NCBI GenBank assembly: GCA_031276475.1
Contig: JAISMZ010000085.1
Span: 1 to 6,406 of the forward strand
From: Coriobacteriales bacterium
GTDB lineage: Bacteria > Actinomycetota > Coriobacteriia > Coriobacteriales > UBA8131
Direction of reading: 5' to 3'
DNA: 6,406 bases
Shown here one piece after another: positions 1-5,356 of this stretch. A program made the translations under genes and the position numbers. How positions within the stretch are numbered: position 1 is the stretch's first letter; every line of letters starts with the position of its first letter. The notes under the pieces were generated by a model. The model worked only from the letters and a program-made list of their open reading frames with translations, had not been told where the DNA came from and did not search any database.

Positions 1-2098
1 CTCCCTTTAGAGTGCGGTCAACATAAAGAGTGTTCAGTTCCGGGGCGTCAAATCCGGTCAGACGCTGGTCTACTACAATCACAACATCTAAAAATACGCC
101 ATCGCTGGCCGTCCTGTTCAAGCGTGATGTAACATCTTGGGTGTAACCGGAAACATCGTCCATTCCAAAATTAGTGCCAAACTCGCTGTTGTAGGCTTGA
201 ATGGCGTAAAAGAGTCCCTGGTTTGTCTCTAACTGGCTGTCGTTGTTGGTCGTGTTTTGACTGAACGTCACCGCTACCTTTAGTGTCTGCCTGCCCTCAA
301 ATTTATTGATGGCATTTACGCGCTGGAACTCTTTGAAGTACATCATCGCCATTGGCGTGCTTGCCTTGCCGCCACCAACGTGTGTGGTGAACAGGGCATT
401 GTATCTGCCTTCATTTGAACGGTTGCGCCAATTCGCAAAAATATCGCTTACAACAAGCCTGATGTGCTCCGGATTCTCGTCATAAAAGCTCGGTTCAACG
501 GCATCATCCATGTCCTCTTGAGTCATGTTGTCAATCTTGTATTGTATCTTCTCGTCCGACCATTTTGGATGTTGCTCGCGATAGAAACGGGGGAGGTACT
601 TCGTCTTCATTTCCGCCTCATCAATCGTGGTTTCAAAATCCACTTTGAAGCCCAGTACATTTCTATCGGCTATTGCTTCGCGTATTGTGTAGGCGTGAAG
701 CAACTCCCCAAAGATGTCTTCAGTTCTGAACCCTTGGGCAGCTTCGTCAAAGGTAGGTGTACCAGTATAGCCAACCCATGCCGCACGCTTAAAAGCTGCC
801 TGGATAGCACTGAATGAGTCGCCCCCCGTTGAGCGATGCGCTTCATCAACTATGAAGACAATGTTCTTCTCGGGCGACTTGAAGGATTTGCGTTTAATCA
901 GCTTGTCGAGTTTCTGCACCGAAGTAACGATAATATTGTTGTCTTTCGCCTTTAACTTGCGGCTTAAATCTGTTGTGTTCTCCGTATCCCGAACACTTCC
1001 CAGCGCTTCCTTCGATGCGTCCGGGTCATAAGCTCGATAGTTCTCACCAGTCTGCTTAGTCAGGGCAATACGGTCTACCAGGAATACCACCTTGTCAATC
1101 TTGGGCATCCTACTTGCCAGCCAGGCCGTTTTAAAGCTGGTAATAGTTTTACCAGAGCCGGTGGTATGCCAGATATAGCCCACCCTGTTTGTGCCAAGCT
1201 CAAAGTCGACCTTTTTCAGGCCATCTATCGCGTTTTCGGTGGCATAAACCTGATACGGGCGCATAACCTTCAGGCTCTGCTTGTTCTTTGTGCCATCCAA
1301 AATCATATAGTTAGTGGCCATCTGGTGTGCCATGGGAATCGACAGCATCAAATCCGCAAATTCTTTCCAGTTTCGCACAATCTCGTTATCGCTTTTTCTC
1401 TGCCAGTTAAAAGCGAAGTCCTTGTTAAAGGCCTCTGCCGTTGTGTTGGCCATGTACTTCACATTGTTCGGTGTGATGGCCACCAAAATCTGCAGAGTAG
1501 AGAAGATGTCTCTGTACTGGTTCTCGTCGATGTATTGGTGCATCTGATTGAGGGCCTCATTAACATCGTGGGTATCGCGCTTCTCCTCAATCTGGATGAT
1601 TGGCAGGCCGTTAATCAGGAGAGTAGTGTCAAAACGGCGGTTCTGCTTTCCGGTTATTACTGCCAGGCGCTCAATCTGGTTTACAACCTGATAAACGGTA
1701 TCCCCTGCCCCGATTTGCTTTTGGTCGAACACCGTAAGATAAACATGGCGACCGTCGTCCAGATCGATTTCAATCTGAGAAACGCCGTTCATTCCGTATA
1801 GGAACTGTCCGGCTTTGTAAGGGGTTTGCAGATTGGAGATAATTCTCTTTACCTGATTGAACTCGATAGTGCTTAATGGATGGTCAAGAGTGTTTTGGTT
1901 GTGCTGCTCAAGTATCTTCTTAAAGTTGTCCCAGAGCTGATTTGTTGTTTTAATCTCAGGCTCATACTTCCAGCGCTTGGTCTTAACAACGTAGTCAGCC
2001 TTTTCTTTAACCGAGCCCCACGCAGAGCCTGTAGTGCCAGAGATTGCTCCATTAGATAGGTATTGGATGAGCTCAGTTTCAAATTGATTCTCGTTCAT
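1..2098 (-). CDS. hsdR: Type I restriction enzyme R subunit HsdR, partial (C-terminus beyond left edge)
   Basis: ATP-dependent DNA translocase and endonuclease subunit of a type I restriction-modification complex; it cuts DNA lacking the host methylation after long-range translocation. I translated the minus strand from the ATG at 2098 to base 2 and found 699 open codons with no stop. It begins MNENQFETELIQYL. The N-terminal nuclease domain shows D157 (RRFD), E171/K173 (IEEK) and Q185-x3-Y189 (QMHQY), matching the D...ExK...QxxxY pattern of HsdR/RecB-like nucleases. The SF2 motor follows: Walker A TGSGKT (313-318), DEAH (418-421), GYTGTP (443-448) and a C-terminal helicase-lobe motif LTGFDAPELNTLYVD (680-694). 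Family members are about 1000-1100 residues, so roughly a third is outside the window. The start is backed by a strong Shine-Dalgarno. It follows radC after 74 bp with no convincing promoter of its own, so co-transcription is likely. hsdM and hsdS are not in view. All motifs seen are intact; activity is inferred. Confidence 0.95.
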   Translation of the reverse strand, partial: MNENQFETELIQYLSNGAISGTTGSAWGSVKEKADYVVKTKRWKYEPEIKTTNQLWDNFKKILEQHNQNTLDHPLSTIEFNQVKRIISNLQTPYKAGQFLYGMNGVSQIEIDLDDGRHVYLTVFDQKQIGAGDTVYQVVNQIERLAVITGKQNRRFDTTLLINGLPIIQIEEKRDTHDVNEALNQMHQYIDENQYRDIFSTLQILVAITPNNVKYMANTTAEAFNKDFAFNWQRKSDNEIVRNWKEFADLMLSIPMAHQMATNYMILDGTKNKQSLKVMRPYQVYATENAIDGLKKVDFELGTNRVGYIWHTTGSGKTITSFKTAWLASRMPKIDKVVFLVDRIALTKQTGENYRAYDPDASKEALGSVRDTENTTDLSRKLKAKDNNIIVTSVQKLDKLIKRKSFKSPEKNIVFIVDEAHRSTGGDSFSAIQAAFKRAAWVGYTGTPTFDEAAQGFRTEDIFGELLHAYTIREAIADRNVLGFKVDFETTIDEAEMKTKYLPRFYREQHPKWSDEKIQYKIDNMTQEDMDDAVEPSFYDENPEHIRLVVSDIFANWRNRSNEGRYNALFTTHVGGGKASTPMAMMYFKEFQRVNAINKFEGRQTLKVAVTFSQNTTNNDSQLETNQGLFYAIQAYNSEFGTNFGMDDVSGYTQDVTSRLNRTASDGVFLDVVIVVDQRLTGFDAPELNTLYVDRTLKG

Positions 2099-2108
2099 GA
2101 CTCGTTTG

Positions 2109-2116
2109 CCTCCTCC
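2109..2116 (-). promoter_or_regulatory. Ribosome binding site of hsdR
   Basis: GGAGGAGG lies 10 nt before the ATG at 2098 on the minus strand. It fixes the hsdR start. Confidence 0.8.
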
Positions 2117-2172
2117 AGCCTTCCTGACATCAGTGTGGGTTCTGCCGCAGCAACTCGTTTTTCCTGATGTTA

Positions 2173-2802
2173 TTATATACTCCTGAACGCTGTTTTGGAG
2201 ACAATGATGTGCTCGAGGACATTGATTCCCATAAGCCGTCCAGCATCTTTGAGTTTACGTGTTATCTCAATGTCGTCGGATGATGGCTCGACGCTCCCGC
2301 TTGGATGGTTATGCGCAACAATAATGCTCGCCGCTCTATCCTCAATCGCCTTCGCAAAAATTTCTCTTGGATGAACCAGGCTCTGGTTCAACGTACCCTG
2401 AAACACAACTGCGTTGCTGATTAGGCGATTCGCCCCGTCCAAGGTTAGAACCACGAAGTGTTCCTGCTTTTTGTCTCTGATACTGCCGAGTTGCAGCACT
2501 GCATCATCTGTGTTTGCGATTACTGGTCTGTCAGCAGGCATCAGATACCTTCTGCCAAGCTCAAACAGCGCGATAATCTCGCTTGTCTTAGCAATGCCCA
2601 TTCCCTTAATGCTTAACAGGGCATTATAGCTAACTGAACTGCCCTTATCTTGCAAGAGCCTTAAAATCTGCTTTGAGATTTCTTCTGCCGACACCTGTTT
2701 GTTTCCGCTGCCAATTAAAAGGTGGAGCAGCTCCGCATCGCTCAGCCTGCTCGCCCCATACTTAATCAGTTTTTCTCTCGGCATCATCTTTTTCATGAGC
2801 AT
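2173..2802 (-). CDS. radC: RadC-family JAB/MPN-domain protein
   Basis: RadC-family protein of 209 residues from the first ATG. The N-terminus has the family block MPREKLIKYG...LSDAELLHLLIGSG (7-33), then a helix-hairpin-helix-like segment LLSIKGMGIAKTSEI (62-75), then a JAB/MPN domain. The metal-binding JAMM signature is complete: H164-x-H166-x7-S174-xx-D177 within AHNHPSG...EPSSDD, with E114 as the likely upstream acidic residue. The family was named for DNA repair, but its biochemical role is unsettled; copies are common on mobile and defence islands. It lies directly upstream of hsdR on the same strand, 74 bp apart, suggesting one transcript. No Shine-Dalgarno precedes the first ATG, and the TATAAT box abuts it. 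The predicted transcription start falls on the third codon's ATG at 2796, so the true product may be 207 residues (MKKMMPREK...) from a leaderless mRNA. Later ATGs at 2787 and 2784 are also possible. Confidence 0.92.
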   Translation of the reverse strand: MLMKKMMPREKLIKYGASRLSDAELLHLLIGSGNKQVSAEEISKQILRLLQDKGSSVSYNALLSIKGMGIAKTSEIIALFELGRRYLMPADRPVIANTDDAVLQLGSIRDKKQEHFVVLTLDGANRLISNAVVFQGTLNQSLVHPREIFAKAIEDRAASIIVAHNHPSGSVEPSSDDIEITRKLKDAGRLMGINVLEHIIVSKTAFRSI

Positions 2803-2831
2803 ATTATACTACTGTATTGCTTTGATGTAAA
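2803..2831 (-). promoter_or_regulatory. Sigma70-type promoter of radC (probable radC-hsdR operon)
   Basis: On the minus strand TTTACA (2831-2826), a 17-bp spacer, then TATAAT (2808-2803). The -10 box is perfect and the -35 has one mismatch to TTGACA, so it should be strong and need no activator. With the last T at -7, +1 is base 2796, the A of an in-frame ATG of radC. This predicts a leaderless message. Confidence 0.75.
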
Positions 2832-2920
2832 CTGATGCCTGGGCAGGGAGGGCTCCAAAGGAGTTTTCCCGCCTGTCGGCAGGGACATCGGCAGGGAATC
2901 GTCCCCTGTCAGCACAAAAA
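2832..2920. repeat. GC-rich intergenic segment with short direct and inverted repeats
   Basis: This sits where vanX would be expected after the ligase gene, and no coding sequence resembling VanX is present. It holds TCGGCAGGGA twice (2876-2885 and 2888-2897, period 12 bp). It has CAGGGA-ATCG-TCCCCTG (2892-2908), an imperfect hairpin with one bulged base. It also has two small palindromes of the form CCTG-n-CAGG (2838-2847 and 2872-2883), and CTCC-AAA-GGAG (2863-2873 region). None is followed by a good T-tract, so I do not call a terminator. The GGGAC/CCTGTC vocabulary resembles the element before vanH (5301-5339), suggesting related REP-like sequences. Whether these are mobile repeats is inference. 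Confidence 0.45.
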
Positions 2921-4141
2921 TCAAGGCCGGTTCTCCAGTGCCAGGAAGATCAGGGTGTTGATAAGTTCGGGCAAATTGATGCCAGCGGTCGCCATCATTG
3001 CCGGATCGCGGCTGTAGGAGGTGCATCCCGGCATGGTGTTCACCTCGTTGAGCACGATGCTGCCGTCATCTTGGAGGAACATATCCACGCGGGCCAGCCC
3101 GCGGCAGCCAAGTGCGCGGTAGACCCTTCGTGCAACCGTCTTGAGGCGCCTGCTGGTATCCTCAGGCAGGTCTGCGGGAACCGTGATGGTCGCGTTCTCT
3201 GAGCCGGATTCGGGGTGCTTCTCCTGATGGATTTTAAAGAAGCCGCCGCTTAAGGCGATCAGGTCAATCTCCCCAGTAATCAGGCCTTTGCCGTTGCCCA
3301 GCACCGCGCAGCCTACCTCGCGGCCAGATACAACTTTCTCAACAAGCACCTTGCTGTCATAGCGGCGCGCGGCTGCGACGGCTATCTGCAGTTCTGCGTC
3401 GTTGTGCGCCTTGTTAACGCCAAATGACGAGCCGGAACGGGCCGGCTTGACAAATACGGGATAGCCAAGGCGGGCGGCTGCCGCCGGCAGGGCCCATGCC
3501 GCTTCTGGCGTCGTTTGCGTTGCGACACCTGTTGCCCATGCCGCTTTTGCTGCTGGCCTCGTCGCTCCCGCAGCCTCCACGCTCGCCGTGAGTCCTGCTG
3601 CCCCCGCCACCATCATGCTCGCCGCTCCCGCCGCCCGCGCCGTCGCCCCCGCTCCCTCCACAACACCTTCAGCGTCAAGCACGAAGAACTCTGGCGTTGC
3701 CACCCCCACGCTTTGAGCCACCAGGTAGGTCAGCGACTTATCCATGCAAAGCACCGAGCTGCTCACGTCGCAACCGACGTAGGGAATCCCCGACATTTCC
3801 AAAAGCCCCTGAATCTGCCCGTCCTCGCCCATCTTTCCGTGAATCACGGCAAGCGCGACGTCGATGTGGACCTTCTGGTACCCGTCCTTCTGCAAAACAA
3901 GGATTCCGTGATCGCTCCTGTCCGGGGAGATTATCGCCGGAGCACCCTTCGCGCCCCCGGGGGCCTCCCACAGGCCAGCCGCCCCGCTGAGCCGCCAGGC
4001 ACCGCCCCTGTCTATGTGGATGAAACAGGGCTCAAAGCGGGCCGTGTCCAGACTCTGGGCGATCTCCAGGGCCGACTTCACCGAGATGTCGTGTTCCTCC
4101 GAGCATCCACCAAACAGCACCGCAACCCGCAGCTTATCCAT
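2921..4141 (-). CDS. vanA: D-alanine--D-lactate ligase, VanA-type, with an Ala-rich insertion
   Basis: ATP-grasp ligase, 406 residues, predicted to join D-Ala to D-lactate for glycopeptide-resistant peptidoglycan precursors. Visible in order: GGCSEEHDISVKSA (11-24), HGKMGEDGQIQG (101-112), CMDKSLTY (132-139), YPVFVKPARSGSSFGV (227-242), the omega-loop GGFFKIHQE...GSEN (299-316), and LNEVNTMPG (364-372) with the metal ligands. The IHQE histidine (H305) in place of the Tyr of ordinary D-Ala-D-Ala ligases marks D-lactate use. VanA is 343 residues; most of the extra 63 lie in residues 158-223, a stretch with 27 Ala among residues 161-223. The usual GFTSYSRYPRMM reads GCTSYSRDPAMM here. The start overlaps the vanH end by 8 bp (ATGGATAA), giving translational coupling. 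vanX does not follow. An unusual variant of the VanA/B/D group fits best; a functional D-Lac ligase is likely but not shown. Confidence 0.93.
   Translation of the reverse strand: MDKLRVAVLFGGCSEEHDISVKSALEIAQSLDTARFEPCFIHIDRGGAWRLSGAAGLWEAPGGAKGAPAIISPDRSDHGILVLQKDGYQKVHIDVALAVIHGKMGEDGQIQGLLEMSGIPYVGCDVSSSVLCMDKSLTYLVAQSVGVATPEFFVLDAEGVVEGAGATARAAGAASMMVAGAAGLTASVEAAGATRPAAKAAWATGVATQTTPEAAWALPAAAARLGYPVFVKPARSGSSFGVNKAHNDAELQIAVAAARRYDSKVLVEKVVSGREVGCAVLGNGKGLITGEIDLIALSGGFFKIHQEKHPESGSENATITVPADLPEDTSRRLKTVARRVYRALGCRGLARVDMFLQDDGSIVLNEVNTMPGCTSYSRDPAMMATAGINLPELINTLIFLALENRP
3473..3670 (-). repeat. Ala-rich low-complexity insertion in the ligase, with degenerate DNA repeats
   Basis: This encodes ligase residues 158-223, absent from VanA by my recollection of that sequence: VanA has 17 residues between ATP and YPVFVKP where this protein has 76. 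The DNA repeat GCCCATGCCGCTT occurs at 3492-3504 and 3534-3546, 42 bp (14 codons) apart, giving KAAWATG and EAAWALP. GCTCGCCG occurs at 3581-3588 and 3617-3624, 36 bp (12 codons) apart. Both spacings are whole codons, which fits in-frame expansion of a short GC-rich repeat. Confidence 0.7.
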
Positions 4142-5192
4142 TGTCCCTGCACCTTCCTTCGTATTCTAGGCATCGGTCAATCGTCTTCTCCACGCTGTCT
4201 GCCAGGGCGCGGCGGGTGTAATATGCAATATGCGGCGTCACAATGACGTTGGGCATTCTGCACAGCCGCTGCAGCGCTTCGTTTCTTATCTGCCCACCTT
4301 GGCAATCGCGGTAAAAGACGCCTTCCTCACCCTCTATGACATCCAGGGCAACGCCGGCTAGCTGTTTGTGGAGAAGGGCGTCGAGCAGCGCCTCGGTCTC
4401 TATCAGCTTGCCCCTGCCGGTGTTCACGATATAGGCGCCGCGTTTAACGCTTTTGATGTTATCGCGGTTCAGGATGTGGTAGGTCTGTGTGGTCAGGGGC
4501 AGGTGAAAGCTGAGTATGTCGCAGCGCCCCAGAAGCTTTGCGAAGGGCATTCGGGAGGCCGCAACGTCCCCGGTCGTGCGTTCGTCTGTCGCTGCGGCTG
4601 CGGTGGAGGCGGCGCCCCCTGCGCCCCCCGCATCACCTCCGGCACGGCCACAGGCAAGTATCCGGCAACCAAAGGGCCGCAGTCGCGCCATCACCTCCCG
4701 TCCGATGCGGCCGGCACCGATAATGCCAACGGTCATCTCGCGCAACTCGGGACTCCTGCTGTCTGCCAGGGAGAAGTTGCCGCTGCCAACGCGCTCCAGG
4801 ACGCCCTTGGTGCCTCTCAGCGCCATCAGGATCAGCATCAGGGTGTAATCCGCGACGCCGTCAGGCGAGTAGGCGACGCCCTCCACGCGCAGGCCGAGCC
4901 GACTGGCGGCACAGAGGTCGATGTGGTTGCTGCCAACGCTTCTTGTTAGCACCAGCCTCACGCCGCCATCCTTCAGTGCGCTCAGAGCCGGCGCGCGCAG
5001 CGGGTTTCTGTGACTGACGCTGACGCAGCGGCTGCCCCAGGCGAGCCGCGCAGTCTGGGCCGTCACGGGCTCATCCACAACGCGTAAGCCCAGGCCGCGA
5101 AGCCCCGCCTGCGCACAAAACAGCTCTCGCTCCTCGCGGTCACAGTCAAAGACCGTCATCTCTGCCGCGTCCTCTTGTCTTACGACAGGCAT
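4134..5192 (-). CDS. vanH: D-lactate dehydrogenase VanH
   Basis: NAD(P)H-dependent D-2-hydroxyacid dehydrogenase that reduces pyruvate to D-lactate, the substrate of the ligase. From the ATG at 5192 it is 352 residues. Visible: TRSVGSNHID (83-92), AYSPDGVADYTLMLILMA (107-124), the nucleotide-binding motif GIIGAGRIG (156-164), and the catalytic set R260 (NTGRG), E289 (DVIEGE) and H321 (TPHIAYYT), spaced exactly as R231/E260/H292 of VanH. VanH is 322 residues; about 23 of the extra residues are an Ala/Gly-rich insertion at 182-214. The reading frame stays open back to a TTG at 5330, but those codons run through a repeat and the promoter. AAAGGAG lies 10 nt before 5192 and decides the start; an ATG at 5159 (MTVFDCD) matches the family N-terminus and is the alternative. 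The end overlaps the ligase start by 8 bp. Confidence 0.93.
   Translation of the reverse strand: MPVVRQEDAAEMTVFDCDREERELFCAQAGLRGLGLRVVDEPVTAQTARLAWGSRCVSVSHRNPLRAPALSALKDGGVRLVLTRSVGSNHIDLCAASRLGLRVEGVAYSPDGVADYTLMLILMALRGTKGVLERVGSGNFSLADSRSPELREMTVGIIGAGRIGREVMARLRPFGCRILACGRAGGDAGGAGGAASTAAAATDERTTGDVAASRMPFAKLLGRCDILSFHLPLTTQTYHILNRDNIKSVKRGAYIVNTGRGKLIETEALLDALLHKQLAGVALDVIEGEEGVFYRDCQGGQIRNEALQRLCRMPNVIVTPHIAYYTRRALADSVEKTIDRCLEYEGRCRDNG
4150..4157 (-). promoter_or_regulatory. Ribosome binding site of the ligase gene, inside vanH
   Basis: GGAAGG and flanking purines lie about 10 nt before the ATG at 4141, within the last vanH codons. With the 8-bp overlap this suggests both re-initiation and independent loading. 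Confidence 0.5.
4551..4649 (-). repeat. Ala/Gly-rich insertion in VanH
   Basis: This encodes VanH residues 182-214, beginning GRAGGDAGGAGGAASTAAAA. It falls between the first nucleotide-binding strands (RILAC) and the MPFAKLL helix, where VanH has about 12 residues and this protein about 35. The DNA is a run of GCC/GGC/GCG-type codons. It is likely a flexible surface loop. Confidence 0.65.
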
Positions 5193-5202
5193 CGACCCAT
5201 CA

Positions 5203-5209
5203 CTCCTTT
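5203..5209 (-). promoter_or_regulatory. Ribosome binding site of vanH
   Basis: AAAGGAG lies 10 nt before the ATG at 5192. It decides between this ATG, the upstream TTG at 5330 and the later ATG at 5159, which has only a weak AGAGGA. Confidence 0.7.
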
Positions 5210-5233
5210 CTGGTGCGTAGCAACGTGTTTGTG

Positions 5234-5275
5234 TAAGTCCAGTATAGGTGAGGGGGTCGATTATTTTATTAGCAA
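5234..5275 (-). promoter_or_regulatory. Candidate vanH promoter, probably activator-dependent
   Basis: TATACT (5246-5241, minus strand) is one mismatch from TATAAT. The hexamer 17 bp upstream, ATAAAA, is a poor -35. This would suit a promoter that needs phosphorylated VanR, as the vanH promoter of the vanA cluster does. +1 would be near 5234, leaving a leader of about 42 nt. I could not find a convincing match to the published VanR box. The 7-mer GTTGCTA occurs at 5276-5270 and 5224-5218, but this is weak. Confidence 0.35.
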
Positions 5276-5300
5276 CAAGTGAATATAATATTAAGGTTTT

Positions 5301-5339
5301 ATTGGGACAGGGCCAGGCAACCTGTCCCAATGGCCCTGT
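5301..5339. repeat. Palindromic REP-like element between vanS and vanH
   Basis: A perfect 11-bp inverted repeat, ATTGGGACAGG (5301-5311) and CCTGTCCCAAT (5321-5331), with a 9-nt loop. A second perfect 9-bp inverted repeat, ACAGGGCCA (5307-5315) and TGGCCCTGT (5331-5339), overlaps it, so the two folds exclude each other. No T-tract follows on the minus strand (AAAACC follows), so it is not a standard terminator for vanS. Palindromes of the GGGACAGG...CCTGTCCC kind are often dispersed REP-like repeats in bacterial genomes. Confidence 0.6.
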
Positions 5340-5356
5340 TTTCAGGCAACCTGTCC
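5314..5356. repeat. 14-bp direct repeat spanning the vanS stop codon
   Basis: CAGGCAACCTGTCC occurs at 5314-5327 and again at 5343-5356. The second copy encodes the VanS C-terminal GQVA and most of the stop codon (5342-5344); the first is in the loop and arm of the palindrome. Confidence 0.8.

Noticed and set aside
1166..1801. Plus-strand 211-codon open frame opposite hsdR
   Set aside because: It overlaps the HsdR nuclease and Walker A coding region fully; no recognisable domain and no good ribosome site.
1873..2082. Minus-strand 69-codon open frame within the start of hsdR
   Set aside because: It is another frame of the HsdR N-terminus, which is read without interruption from 2098.
2172..2204. 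TATAAT overlapping the radC stop as an hsdR promoter
   Set aside because: The hexamer 17 bp upstream (CTCCAA) is a poor -35, and other spacings are no better; co-transcription from the radC promoter is simpler.
2793..3026. Minus-strand 77-codon open frame across the vanX position
   Set aside because: I compared it with VanX by eye: none of the dipeptidase motifs (such as SSHSRGSAIDL or EWWHY) is present, and half of it is an alternate frame of the ligase gene.
3515..4246. Plus-strand 243-codon open frame opposite the ligase and vanH end
   Set aside because: It is antisense to a gene with clear ATP-grasp motifs, is rich in Arg/His/Cys/Pro as expected from reading GC-rich coding DNA backwards, and matches no family I recognise.
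4368..4949. Plus-strand 193-codon open frame opposite vanH
   Set aside because: Antisense shadow of a gene whose catalytic residues are all readable on the other strand.
5193..5330. Extended VanH from the TTG at 5330
   Set aside because: The extra 46 codons cross the palindrome and promoter; the ATG at 5192 has a good Shine-Dalgarno and better family length.
5301..5331. Factor-independent terminator after vanS
   Set aside because: The stem is strong but no T-tract follows it on the minus strand, and on the plus strand TGGCCC intervenes before a short TTTT.
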